DNA from: Tetmemena sp. SeJ-2015
Taxonomy: Eukaryota > Ciliophora > Spirotrichea > Sporadotrichida > Oxytrichidae
Length of the DNA stretch: 64,000 bases
Direction: 5' to 3'
NCBI GenBank assembly: GCA_027382625.1
Contig: JAJKFJ010023006.1
Coordinates: forward strand, 1 to 64,000
Part shown: positions 32,799 to 43,432 of the stretch, one piece after another
Numbering within the stretch: position 1 is the first letter of the stretch
Layout of the letters: the number at the start of each line of letters is the position of its first letter
Program-made: the position numbers and the translations under genes
Notes under the pieces: generated by a model
What the model was told of the DNA's origin: nothing
The model's input: only the letters and a program-made list of their open reading frames with translations
Databases searched by the model: none

Positions 32799-34568
32799 CT
32801 AAAAATAGTTTACGTACCCGAAATGTATTTTGCTCGACTTGCCATTCAGCTTATTACCTAACTGTGTACCCATAGCATAAGTAATACCGAATATGCCCGC
32901 TTTGGTTTCAACTGCTGCACCGGCGCCAAAGCCATAAGGAAAGTCGAACAACTTGCCCGGCCTAGTATCTTCACCATCGCAGCATTGAAGAACGCACTAA
33001 AGTAAGAGTTTTTCGAAATCAAAAACCTGTACTCTACATTACCCATGGCATAGTATGGTGTAAAAATACTTTGATCATCGAAACCGCGTAATGAGTTAAC
33101 GCCGCCCAGCCTGTACTTCTCGTTATCGAATATGTTGCGGCTAAAGAAGTAGCCGCCACTGGCATTGGTTTTAATAGTATGCCTAGCTGCTAAGCGCCAA
33201 TACTTTTCAATGGCAAGGTTAAATCTAAACTGAAAGCTCTTCAACCTAACTGTATCATACAGCAATGCAAAGGTGCTATCGGTCTGCTCATCGAACAATG
33301 TAGTAATTGCATTGTTCTTACGTATCTTTTTCACACCTGCCGAACCTCCCAAGGTTAACACATAACCACTAGTTGGATTAAAGCGGTAGTCGAGGTTCTG
33401 CAAGTAATACTCCAATGCAAACTCGTTGCTTACCACATCTAAGCTTTGTGGTAGCCTGCGCGTGTTGCGTATGTAGGCTGTATCTACATTTAAGATGATG
33501 GTATTCTTATTTCGCAACGAAGCCTTTAAGTAGTTGCTGCCTATTATTTGATATTGAATACCATAGTCTCCATCAAGATCAATATAACTGGTGTCGCGCT
33601 TATACAATTCAAAACGTGCACTTAAGCCCAATGGCAAGCCCACTAAGTAAGGATATGAAACGCGCACATTAAGCTGTTGTGTTTTAGGCTGAAGACTTTG
33701 CCATGCAAGGTAAAGCTCCTCGCCCATGCCAAAGGGGCTGAACAAATGTATCTTGGCATCGCCTGTTATCAATACCTTTTTGCCGCTACTGCCGGGCAGC
33801 AAACCTATCAATAAAGTTGAACTGACTCGCCTTTCTATCTTTCAAAAATACATTGATACCCGCCTTGCCGTTTTGAAATTCAACAGTATGTGGTTGTATT
33901 GGCTCGGCAAACTGCAATTGTTTTAAGCGGTTGCTTATATTCTTCACATTGGCCTCGTTATATACCCTTCCAGTTTTTATGCCTAAGTAGTTTTTCAAAA
34001 AGGCGCGTTTCACTTTTGTTTGGCCTAGTATGCGTATGGTATCAATGCGTATCAGGTCGTTCTTCTGCAAGTATATTTTGGCTACATAGTTATTGTTGTG
34101 CCGCGCAAAGCTATCGAGCCACACCGTAGCAAAAGGGTAGCCGTTGTTCTCACATTGTTTTAATATCTTCTCGCGTAGATTGCTTACGGTGTTTATGTCA
34201 AGCGGCCTAGCGCGGTTCAAACTGTTGCGTACACCAGCGCTTGCCAACGTGCCCTCGTCTATATTGCCGTTTTGTAGTACCACGCGCTCAAACTTTTCGC
34301 CTACGTATATATATAGGTACATGCTCAGCGTATCGGCGCTTATGCTATCTATAGATGATGCCAAGTAACCATTAACGCGCAGTTTGTTCAATAATGTCAG
34401 CGACTGCTTATTGGCCTGTGCTGAATCTTTGTAATGCTTAGGGTATGCATACTTGCCGGTAAAGAATACCTCGCTCTTATCTACCGGCACTACCTGCATG
34501 GTATATTTGTTCTGCCCCAGAGCAGTGCCTATATATAATAGTATGGCCAACAAAAATACTCCGCGCAT
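32799..34568 (-). CDS. BamA/TamA family outer membrane protein
   Basis: About 590 residues. Signal peptide MRGVFLLAILLYIGTALGQ, then POTRA-like repeats (SLTLLNKLRVNGYLASSIDS, LREKILKQCENNGYPFATVW, IRILGQTKVKRAFLKNYLG). A 16-strand-type barrel follows, with YKRDTSYIDLDGDYGIQYQ, YRLGGVNSLRGFDDQSIF (the conserved RGF lock region) and a C-terminal GKSSKIHFGYVNYF-stop with terminal Phe. The family inserts or translocates outer-membrane proteins. The N-terminal part is shorter than BamA's five POTRAs, so it is a TamA-like or BamA-paralogue member. Frameshifts near 33790 and 32960. DUF4271 follows with no gap. Confidence 0.87.
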
Positions 34569-34763
34569 AGTTTACAGTCGCTCGGCTGTTCTCCATTTAG
34601 GGCGTTAGAGGGTAGCCGAGCATACATCGGCTAAGATAACGCTTAATTGGCTTTTCAATTTTGTAAGGAAAATTCTCCTGTTGTCCCGAAACCTAGGGAT
34701 CGCAGAAGCCTGTAGATAAATACAAGAAGAAAACCCAACACTGCTCTCTTCTTTTTTAAGAGT

Positions 34764-34785
34764 CCTGATAGCTATCGGGAGGGGA
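34764..34785. repeat. Palindromic intergenic repeat, second copy type
   Basis: CCTGATAGCTATCGGG is a palindrome with one mismatch, followed by AGGGGA, in the divergent gap between the BamA-like gene and hemW. It resembles the element at 22601 (CCCGA-core-TCGGG plus GGAGGGG). A further weak relative, CCCGAAACCTAGGGA, lies near 34685. No gene is seen in the 241-base gap. Confidence 0.5.
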
Positions 34786-34809
34786 ATCAGTTTTATTACC
34801 TTTACCCCC

Positions 34810-35939
34810 GTGGCAGGCATCTATATCCATATCCCTTTTTGCAAGCAGGCGTGCAACTACTGCAACTTCTATTTCTCTACTAGCTTAGGGAACAAGGATG
34901 CTTTGGTTGATGCGCTTGTTAAAGAAATAGCCCTGACCAAAGACTACCTACACGGAGAGCAGATTGAGACCATCTACTTCGGAGGGGGTACGCCATCGCT
35001 GCTGCAGATTGATGAGATGAAGCGCATATTGGATGGCTTGGCACAGCAGTATGATTTAAGTGCTTTGCAGGAGTTTACTATAGAAACGAACCCTGATGAT
35101 TTGACAAGCAGTAAAATAGCGGAGTTAAGTACATTGAAAGCAATGGGCTTGAACCGCTTCTCGATAGGCATACAGAGTTTTCATGATGAGGACTTGCAGT
35201 ATATGAACCGCGCACACAATAGTAGTGAGGCGCAAACAGCGGTGAAGAAAGTGCAAGATGCAGGCTTCGATAAGATAACGATAGACCTGATATACGGTAC
35301 GCCCACCATGAACGATGAACGCTGGTTGCAGAATTTGGAAACGGCTTTCGCATTGGATGTTCCGCACATATCATCGTATGCGCTAACTGTAGAACCGAAA
35401 ACCGCATTAGATAAAAAGATAAAACGCGGCGAAAGCAAAACCGTAAGCGATGAGCAAGGCGCGCACCAGTTCAACATACTAATGAACGAGATGCGCAAGC
35501 ATGGCTACGAGCAGTACGAGATATCGAACTTTGCAAAACCGGCAGATATGCAGTGCATAATACTAACTACTGGCGCGGCAAACATTATCTAGGCCTTGGC
35601 CCATCGGCACACTCGTTCAATACCCATGCACGCAGGTGGAACATAGCCAACAACATCAATTATATTAATAGTATAGCCAAAGGTATATTACCTTATGAAG
35701 AAGAAGTACTTACACCCGCACAGCAAGTAAACGAGCGTATAATGACAGCCTTGCGCACGCAGTGGGGGCTAGAGGTTACAAGTTTCGGGTTGCAGGTTGC
35801 AGGTTTGATACAGGATGGCCTTCAATATATAGATAAGGCGCACTACACTTATAGTAACGGAGTGTTGGTGTTAACGCAAGAAGGGAAGCTGTTTGCCCAT
35901 AGCATAGCGGCAGAGTTATTTATAGAGGAGGAGGAATAA
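34810..35939 (+). CDS. hemW: Radical SAM haem chaperone HemW
   Basis: About 376 residues with a GTG start. IYIHIPFCKQACNYCNFYF carries the CxxxCxxC cluster motif, the third position followed by Asn-Phe as in HemW. Then FGGGTPSLL, FTIETNPDDLT, GLNRFSIGIQSFHDEDL, ITIDLIYGTP, and after a single shift near 35550 YWRGKHYLGLGPSAHSF and a C-terminal winged-helix region with FAHSIAAELF. HemW delivers haem to respiratory enzymes; it was long annotated as an oxygen-independent coproporphyrinogen oxidase. It heads a + strand run with DUF1015 48 bases downstream. Confidence 0.9.
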
Positions 35940-35987
35940 CAATTACGGAGAATCTTCTTTCATTTGTTCTACATAATTTGAAATAGT

Positions 35988-37229
35988 ATGTCAACCATAA
36001 AACCATTTAGGGCGGTGCGCCCCAAGGCAGGTACCGCCGAAGAAATAGTATCGTTACCTTATGATGTAATGAACAGTGCCGAGGCAAGTGTAATGGCGAA
36101 GGGCAAGCCCAATTCATTTTTACACGTTAGCCGTGCAGAGATTGACTTGCCAATAGGTGTAGATGAACACAGCCAAGAAGTGTACGACAAGGCGCGCGAA
36201 AACTTCTACAACCTAATAAAGAGCGGCGCGCTGGTGCAGGATGATAAGCCATACTTATATATATACGCGCAGGTAATGAACGGCCGCAAGCAAGTGGGCT
36301 TGGTGGCTAGCAGCTCAACTGAAGACTACTTTAACGATATAATAAAGAAGCACGAGTTTACCCGCCCTGAAAAAGAGAAGGACCGCATTAACCACATGCA
36401 GACATTGCAGGCGCACGGGGTCCTATCTTTCTTACCTATCGCGCACACTCGGGTGTTGACCAGATAATAGGCAACTACATTACCTTCAATGCTCCAGCTT
36501 ATGATATAACTACCGAAGATGGCATACAGCATACCGTATGGGTGGTGAATGATGAAGCCACAATCGAACAGTTGGTGCATCTGTTTGCCAGCGAGATACC
36601 GTACACGTACATAGCCGATGGCCACCACCGCGCAGCATCTGCCGCTAAGGTAGGCTTGAAGATAAAAGAGCAAAACGAAAAGCATACGGGCGAAGAGGAG
36701 TACAACTTCTTCCTATCGGTTTTGTTCCCCGATAAACCAATTGGCTATAATGGATTACAACCGTGTGGTGAAAGATTTGAATGGCTTGAGCAAAGATGAG
36801 TTTCTTACTAAAGTTAGCGCTGCCTTTGATTTGCATACGACATCGGACATCGGACATCCGACCAAGTTGCATGAGTTTAAGATGTATATAGACAGGCAGT
36901 GGTATACCTTAACCGCTAAAGAAGGCACCTACACCAATGACCCAATAGGCATATTGGATGTTACAATTCTACAGAACAACCTATTGGCACCGCTACTAGG
37001 CATAGCCGACCCACGCACCGATAAGCGTATCGACTTTGTAGGCGGCATACGCGGCTTGAAGGAATTGGAAAGGCGTGTTGACACCGGCGAGATGGCTGTG
37101 GCATTTGCATTATACCCAGTATCGTTAGAGCAGTTAATGGACATAGCCGACAGCGGTAATGTAATGCCACCGAAAAGTACTTGGTTTGAACCTAAGCTGC
37201 GCGATGGTTTCTTCAGCCATTTGTTTTAA
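35988..37229 (+). CDS. DUF1015 family protein
   Basis: About 413 residues. MSTIKPFRAVRPKAGTAEEI and SLPYDVMNSAEA are the diagnostic start; then LYIYAQVMNGRKQVGLVA, HEFTRPEKEKDRINHM, the conserved YIADGHHRAASA, and IGILDVTILQNNLLAPLLGI and RIDFVGGIRGLKELER near the end. The family (often annotated as HTH or SpoOJ/ParA-like) is of unconfirmed function; in several genomes it sits by serine-biosynthesis genes. Two shifts, near 36425 and 36745. It is 3 bases ahead of the FAD oxidoreductase gene. Confidence 0.88.
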
Positions 37230-37232
37230 GCT

Positions 37233-38282
37233 ATGTCGGCATTCGATTACATAGTTGTAGGGCAGGGCATAGCGGGTAGCTTGCTATCGTGGTTTCTATT
37301 GCAGGCAGGTAAAACTGTATTGGTGATAGATGCCTACGATGCCAACTCTTCCTCGCGTATAGCAGGTGGATTGGTGAACCCTATTACGGGTAGAAAGTTT
37401 GTAAAGACGTGGCTAGCCGATGAGCTGTTACCCTTCGCTACTTCTACCTATAAAAGTATAGAAGAACAACTGGGTGATAGCTTCTATAGGTCGATACCAA
37501 TAGTTCATGTGTTCGATTCTATAAAGCAGCAGAATGATTGGAGCGTACGTTGCGCCACTGCTGAGTATAAGGCTTATCTATCTAACGAAACCATATTGCG
37601 CTTTGATAGCAGCAAGGTCAACAACGAGCTTGGAGCATTCGAAATAGGTGGTGCACATAAGCTAGATACTATCAAGTTTCTTAACTTATATAGAAGCTAC
37701 CTAAATGATAAAGGCGCATTGTTAGGAGAGCAATTTGACTATGCAGCATTGCAAGTAGGAGAGCAAGTTCAATACAAAGAATACACAGCAAGAAAAATTA
37801 TCTTCTGTGAGGGTATAGCGGGTAAGGATAATCCTTACTTCAACACATTGCCATTTACACCTGCCAAGGGTGATGCTTGCACATTGTTATAGAAAAACTT
37901 CTACAATGATAAAGTGTTGAAAGATGAAGTGGCAATAATGCCGATAGATGGGAACAACTACTACATAGGTGCTACGCACGAACAGCATTTTACAGTTACA
38001 GAAATAACAGACAAGGGCAAGGCTGAGCTAGAAGAAAAGCTTAGGTGCATACTGAACAGTCCGTACCAAATTACGGCGCACCAAGCAGCTGTGCGCCCTG
38101 CTACCAAGCATCGTAGGCCATTTGTAGGCATGCATCCGCAGTATAGTAATGTAGGCATACTGAATGGTTTGGGTACTAAAGGGGTGTCGTTAGCGCCGTA
38201 TTTTGCGCAGCAACTGGTGCGACATTTGTTATATGGCGAAGCTATTTCGGTAGAAGTTGATATAGCCAAGCATCTTTCCTAA
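37233..38282 (+). CDS. FAD-dependent (DAO family) oxidoreductase
   Basis: About 349 residues. MSAFDYIVVGQGIAGSLLSW has the GxGxxG FAD motif; SSRIAGGLVNPITGRKFVKT follows, and the second half holds NNYYIGATHE, AAVRPATKHRRPFVGMHP and GILNGLGTKGVSLAPYFA. The family includes glycine oxidase and the MnmC oxidase domain; the missing methyltransferase domain argues against MnmC and the substrate is open. A single in-frame TAG at 37890 splits the gene, probably a base error rather than a true stop. Tightly linked to DUF1015. Confidence 0.83.
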
Positions 38283-38303
38283 TATTGCAGCAATAACACA
38301 GCT

Positions 38304-38789
38304 ATGATTAAAGCAACGGTAAACGGCAAGGAATTTACAGTAGACGGAAAAAACCTAGATGGCAATCCTGTAGAATGGGATTTGCTAGAGGTACGCGACA
38401 ATACCTTTCATATAATAATGAATAACAAGGGCTATAGCGCCGTGCTGGTAAGCCACAACCCGATGAGAAGACCATGACCATAAACGTAAACGGCAACGAT
38501 TATGAAATAGCGGTGAAGGATAAGTACGATATACTATTGCAGCAAATGGGTATTTCGGCTAAGTCATCTACTACGGTAAATAATATTAAAGCACCTATGC
38601 CTGGCTTGATAGTAAACATACTGGCACCAGAAGGTACAGAGGTAAGGAAAGGCGATGGCTTATTGATATTGGAAGCCATGAAGATGGAGAACGCTATCAA
38701 GTCTCCGCGCGATGGTAAGATAAAGAAGGTACACCGTGCAGCTACGCCAAGCGGTAGAAAAGAATCAAGTACTATTAGACTTTGAATAG
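38304..38789 (+). CDS. Biotin carboxyl carrier domain protein
   Basis: About 162 residues. An N-terminal beta part starts MIKATVNGKEFTVDGKN. After a shift near 38460 comes the biotinyl domain NIKAPMPGLIVNILAPEG, then GLLILEAMKMENAIKSP, with Lys in EAMKMEN as the biotin site. The end reads VEKNQVLLDFE-stop after a further shift. It resembles the carrier subunit of acetyl/propionyl-CoA carboxylase or of a decarboxylase pump. A propionyl-CoA carboxylase role would fit the MeaB gene at 26.7 kb, but no carboxylase subunit lies nearby. Confidence 0.85.
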
Positions 38790-38801
38790 ATTAATGCTTG
38801 T

Positions 38802-38846
38802 AAAAACAAAAGCGAGACACTTGTAAAGTGCCTCGCTTTGTTTTTA
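38802..38846. terminator. Bidirectional terminator
   Basis: A-rich arm AAAACAAAAGCGAGACACTT pairs with AAGTGCCTCGCTTTGTTTTT around a short loop. It separates the biotin carrier gene (+) from the lipoprotein gene (-). Confidence 0.88.
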
Positions 38847-38858
38847 CGGCATTCGTTA

Positions 38859-39431
38859 TTAGTTGCCGTATATTTTTTCAAACTGCATGTAGTTGTATAG
38901 GTTAATCCCACCCTTATACTTAGCTTTATAATCATCCCAGGTAGCATTATCTACGAAGGTAATTATGTTGTATTTACTATCTATTAGATAGTACCGATAG
39001 ATGGTCATATCAGTTTTAATAATGGGGTTTACGGCATTGAAAACATGCTTCACTACATAGTAGTCAACATCTTCTGGCTTGCCTTTTTTTGCATCGTCAT
39101 ATTCGCTTACATAAAAGCTCCATACTTTATAGGCATCTTGCATGGTCTCGTCTGCTTCCCACTCTACTATCTTTTCGCGCATTAGGGCCATACCTGCTTC
39201 GGGGTCCTTGTCGTTGTCAAATTTTTCAGGAAAATTATTCCAAAACTCTTCTATGGTTTCGGCATTGGTAACTGTATCAAGTACATCATAGCTTACAGGC
39301 TTGTACTTTATATCCATGCCACCCGCTACTTTTATTACATGTTCTTTAATTGGCTCGGCAAATTCATTTTTTGGCTTGCAGCTTACTAGTGCTACCCTAA
39401 GCACTATAAACACACTTAATGTTTTGGTCAT
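38859..39431 (-). CDS. Hypothetical lipoprotein, intact
   Basis: An uninterrupted 190-residue ORF. MTKTLSVFIVLRVALVSCKP is a lipoprotein signal with Cys at residue 18; a soluble, acidic body rich in Trp, Tyr and Asp follows (EEFWNNFPEKFDND, MTIYRYYLIDSKYNIITFVD). I recognise no family. It is a single gene between a terminator and the YdcF gene, both on the minus strand, 41 bases apart. Confidence 0.7.
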   Translation of the reverse strand: MTKTLSVFIVLRVALVSCKPKNEFAEPIKEHVIKVAGGMDIKYKPVSYDVLDTVTNAETIEEFWNNFPEKFDNDKDPEAGMALMREKIVEWEADETMQDAYKVWSFYVSEYDDAKKGKPEDVDYYVVKHVFNAVNPIIKTDMTIYRYYLIDSKYNIITFVDNATWDDYKAKYKGGINLYNYMQFEKIYGN

Positions 39432-39471
39432 TGGTTTGGTTTAATTGTTCCTTGCAAAATAAGCATTGAAC

Positions 39472-40082
39472 TTAGTATTTAAACCAATAATAAATAGTTT
39501 TTATCCATTCATTATTCACAGCTATCAAGCCCTCCTCATCTTTCCACCAAGTGTACTCATTGAACCTTGATGATGGGGCACCATGTATAATAAGCTCTAC
39601 GTCCGCATTTTTAAATGGCTGACGAAAAACATAATTAACGCCTACCAGTATGCAAGCGCGATGATAGGAGGATTATCTTCTTAGTGGTGAGTTTTGCAGT
39701 ATCGTATTATAGTATCAGCTTCTTCGCGTGTGCTGGTTCCATATTTTATTTGTACAATGTTGCTATCTGCTACGCTTGGCGCTTTAAGTTGGCTATGGTC
39801 ATGTCGCTTTCCAAGGTATCCATATTGAATATCTTTAGCTCAACTACAGGATTGCCCCCTGTGCATACTAGTTGCCTGCTATACCCATTTCGAAAAAGCT
39901 TAACTGCTTCGTTTCCCCTATCATATCCGCCGCCCGATAGTATAAACATGGCATCGGCTTGCTCAAGTTTATCTTCATGCATAAGCATGGTGCTACCGGC
40001 CCTTAGTATAGGCATGCGGAAGGCATATAGCAAAAACAAGAACAAGTAGTACTACCGTAGATGCAATGAATAGCTTCCTCAT
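39472..40082 (-). CDS. YdcF/SanA family membrane protein
   Basis: About 200 residues. MRKLFIASTVV opens a single N-terminal membrane anchor, then DAMFILSGGGYDRGNEAV, LVCTGGNPV, and after a shift IVQIKYGTSTREEADTI followed by YVFRQPFKNADVELIIHGAP and FNEYTWWKDEEGL. These are the blocks of DUF218 (YdcF, ElyC, SanA), linked to envelope integrity and lipid-carrier or cell-wall metabolism. The end reads IYYWFKY-stop. Four frameshifts. Confidence 0.78.
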
Positions 40083-40091
40083 GCCAGGCTA

Positions 40092-40915
40092 CTAATGTGC
40101 ATCAAGCCAGTTGATGATATAGTCAAGCACTTGTTGCGGTCAGCTGCAGGTTCGTTGTGTATTTCGTGTAGAACCTTCCCACCATTTAGAGCTAATCAAG
40201 TTCTTAGGAGCATTGGCTACAAACTCCTTGCTACCTCCGGCGAGGTTAGTTTATCGGCAGTGCCGTGCATAATAAGTGCGGGTACTTTCAGGTCGGCTTG
40301 CATGCGCTATGGCATATTTGCCTGCTTCGAAGAAACCTAAGAAGGTGCCCGCGGTTATTTTGCCATGGTTGTATGGGTCTTTAGCATAAGCATCTACCAC
40401 TGCTTTATCGCGCGATAATCCGTTTATATCAAGGTCGGCAGCTCGGTAAACTTAGGGTATATGTTTTACCATTATTTTAGCCAAGGCTACTTTAATGGCA
40501 GGTGGTTCAAAACCTAACTTGTACAATGGACCAGTAGCTACTAACCCGCTATAGCAGGCTGACGGCGTAGCACAAAATTGGTAGCTATGTTTCCACCCAT
40601 ACTGTGGCCATATACAAATACTTTCAAGCCTGGGTAGCGAGTTTTAGCTTCTTCTACTATTCTTCCTACCGAGTCTAGCGTTGCATCGTAGCTAGGGGCG
40701 TGGCCACGCTTACCAGTAGTTTGCCCATGGCCAGGCCATCGTAACTAAGTACGGCGTAACCTGCGGTATTAAGCGTTTGTGCTACATGGGCATAACGCGT
40801 GCTATGCTCGTTAAACCGTGCACTATGCATACTACAGCTTTTGGCTGTGCGGTGCCCAACCTTGTGCAAATATGGTTTCGCCTTCTTGCTGCCAAGTAAA
40901 AGTAAAGTGGCTCAT
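40092..40915 (-). CDS. Alpha/beta hydrolase, monoacylglycerol-lipase-like
   Basis: About 275 residues. MSHFTFTWQQEGETIFAQGW, EHSTRYAHVAQTLNTAGYAV, SYDGL.HGQTTGKRGHAPSY, and the nucleophile elbow FVYGHSMGGNIATNFVLRR (GxSxG) are clear. LIMHGTADKLTSPAGSKEFV supplies the Asp, and the catalytic His region is near 40160 in shifted frame. The end reads YIINWLDAH-stop. It is expected to hydrolyse monoacylglycerols or lysophospholipids. About eight frameshifts. Its stop is 10 bases ahead of the YdcF start. Confidence 0.82.
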
Positions 40916-40983
40916 GTTTAATTCGCTTTTTATATAACGCGATATTCAAATGTAGGAATTATCTTGTGCAAAATTTACAAGGC

Positions 40984-42047
40984 ATGAAACAAGTTCTGCT
41001 AGTTATAGCATATTGGTATTGGCTGCTATATTGTACGTAGGCGGTATGTTGCTGTTTGGTATAGCTACCAAGTTTTAAACCCGAGGCTATTGAAGAGTAG
41101 CCGTAACAAATGCCAAGGGTGGCAAGTAGCCGATGTGGTAAGTGATAGCACTATATCGTTCATGATTAGGAATGTAGGCTACGGTGGCTTGGCAAAGAGG
41201 TAGATTTTTTTACGACAATGGCAAAATGGTTACCTCGCCCGAGAGAACATGTAAAGAAGAACAATGCTGGGATTGAGAAGTTCTTGGCATCGGTAAAAGA
41301 TGTAGACTTTATAATGCTGCAAGAGGTAGACCGCGATAGTAAGCGCAGTTGGAAGACCGACCAAGCCGAGAACTTTGCAGGCGTATTGAGCAACCACGAC
41401 TACGCTTTTACTCCAACTACGATGTAAAGTATCTGCCTTTCCCTTTTACCGACCCTATAGGTAAGGTGTATGGCGGTTTGCAAACCTTTTCTAAGTTTCA
41501 ACCTACGGAAAGCAAGCGTATAGCCCTGCCAGGCATAACCGATTTTCCGCGTAAGATATTTTATCTAGAACGCTGTTTGCTACAACAACGCTTTAAGCTG
41601 CCTAATGGTAAGGAACTGATAGTGATAAACACCCACTATGAAGCCTACGACAAAGGTGGTAATATTAAGAAAGCACAGCGCGAATTGACCAAGAAGATAT
41701 TGGAAGATGAGTATGCCAAAGGCAATTATGTAGTGCTAGGTGGAGATTGGAACATTGCGCCTCCGGGTTTGATGTACATAAGTGGGAACATGAAAAAGTA
41801 GACGATCCGCTATACCTTATGAATAACGATTCGGTATACATACAGGGCGGCACCTATGCCTTTGACCCTAGTATAGCTACTAATCGTAAGAATGCTACTG
41901 CATACACTGAGGTAAGACCTATAAAACAGTAATTGACTACTTCTACCTAACCCCTAACATAGAGGCTATAGAAGTAAAAGTATGGATATGGGCTTCGATT
42001 ATTCGGACCATCAACCTGTATTGCTTAAGATTAAACTAAAACAATAG
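40984..42047 (+). CDS. Endonuclease/exonuclease/phosphatase family protein
   Basis: About 350 residues. An N-terminal membrane anchor (start MKQVLLVI) precedes SFMIRNVGYGGLG, a degenerate version of the usual WNV motif region. Then DFIMLQEVDRDSKRSW (metal Glu), GKELIVINTHYEAYD, NYVVLGGDWNIAPPG (Asp-x-Asn) and the terminal DYSDHQPVLLKIK (SDH). Members cleave DNA, RNA or phospholipid headgroups; the anchor favours an envelope-facing sphingomyelinase-like or phosphatase role (inference). Frameshifts near 41010-41200, 41410, 41770, 41915 and 41985. Confidence 0.82.
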
Positions 42048-42483
42048 TTAGTCTTTTGCAGCTATAACTACCTGGTTCAGTTTACCACCTTCGAACCAGC
42101 AAGACAACACATAAGTAGGATATTGATATTCTATGTAACCAGAGTTGTAAGCAACGGTTGGCTTGCCTAGTAGTTGCTTAATCTCAGTTTCGTTCATGCC
42201 AAATTTAATTTGCTAGGTAGTTCGTGCGTATAGCTGCCAAATACCGAGCTATTGTTGTACAGCTTTATTTCGTTCAACATTTCATTTTTGAAAATTAGCT
42301 CAACGCCTTCTTTACCATTATAGCGCTGGTTGTTCACCATTTCTAAGTGATGGTTCTTTATCAGTTCCTTTACCTCGGCGCTTGCTACGCCTTTGCCTAT
42401 ATATTGGCTAAAGGCATCGCCGGTTTGGGCTATGGCTAATGCAATGCTAAAAATAAACAGGGGGTGAATAATAGCTTGTTCAT
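42048..42483 (-). CDS. Hypothetical secreted protein
   Basis: About 145 residues. MNKLLFTPCLFLAL then a signal-peptide cleavage region, followed by QYIGKGVASAEVKEL, HHLEMVNNQRYNGKEGVEL, FGSYTHELP, NETEIKQLLGKPTVAYNSGY and a C-terminal NQVVIAAKD-stop. Pieces lie in three frames. No family recognised. Its end abuts the end of the convergent EEP gene. Confidence 0.6.
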
Positions 42484-42595
42484 AGCAGTGGGTTTATGCG
42501 TAAAGTAATTCAATATTTACCGCATATCAAAAAAAGTATAACAGGGGTTATGTGCCGTTGCGGCCTACTATGCGTATAATTGTGTAATCTTGATT

Positions 42596-43427
42596 ATGGC
42601 ATCAATAGCTTCTCCTTTTGGCACTATACCCCTACAGCGCATATGTGTGGTTGTGCTGCATGCCCAAAACACAGAGGAAATGCTTGAGGAGACTGTTGCA
42701 AGTATCGAAAGGCAAGGCTATGATAACCAACTACTGAGCACTTATGTAATAGGAGCGCAGCCTAAGGGTACATACGGCCATATCCTATGGGTAGAAGCTA
42801 ATGTTGATTCTTTTCCTCAAAAATTGTACGGAGTATTAGATGCTTCGGATGCACAGCTATTTGTAATGCTGCATAGCGGTGATACTTTTTTCGATAGTAC
42901 ATTTCGTTCGTTAATGATATATTTGGTAGTATAGATAGAATAGACTGGCTTACGGGTATAGAAACTCTTAGTACCCCAAGTGGTTATAAAGTAGTACATG
43001 GCAATACATCTACGCGTAGGTGGAGCAGTCATATTTTGCGGAAAAATTTGTATCAATCGGGTTATAGATATATACCTGCTGGGGCTACATTTGCGCCCCG
43101 AACCTTATGGGATAAAGTAAAGAGGGAGTTAAATTTTGTATCTGTCGGTCAGGTACATGCCGACCTTTGGCAGGCCTTTATGCCACATGCTATGTTGCAC
43201 CATGCGATGTGTACTTTTCATCGACCATAGCCGCTGAACCTCAATTGGCGCCAAGTAGTTATAATGCACCCTTACCTATCGAGAAAGCATGGCCTTACCG
43301 TTTAGCAGAGTACCTGTATCTAAATAATATTCCTTACTTAAGGTCATTTTATAGATATGCAAATGCTTTGCCGCAGGTAGTTCGTTTTGATCATAAAACA
43401 GAATCTTATTTTTTGAGTGATTACTAA
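42596..43427 (+). CDS. GT2-like glycosyltransferase paralogue with unusual metal site
   Basis: About 277 residues. ICVVVLHAQNTEEMLEETVA and IERQGYDN read like a GT2 start, but where DxD/DGSD motifs are expected I see FVMLHSGDTFFDST (His-Ser-Gly-Asp). Then IDWLTGIETLST, NLYQSGYRYIPAGATFAP, and a C-terminal PYLRSFYRYANALPQVVRFD, ending SYFLSDY-stop. That tail is clearly related to the tail of the next gene (VRKVYPNLLNLPPYIHFD). It is probably a diverged partner of the downstream GT2, five bases away. Shifts near 42930 and 43205. Confidence 0.65.
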
Positions 43428-43432
43428 ACACT

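Noticed and set aside
34810..35939. Oxygen-independent coproporphyrinogen oxidase (HemN)
   Set aside because: The cluster motif is followed by Asn-Phe and the protein is about 376 residues, which fits HemW rather than the longer HemN.
37890..37892. True truncation of the DAO-family oxidoreductase by a TAG
   Set aside because: The same frame continues with conserved FAD-enzyme sequence to a normal end, so a base error is more likely.
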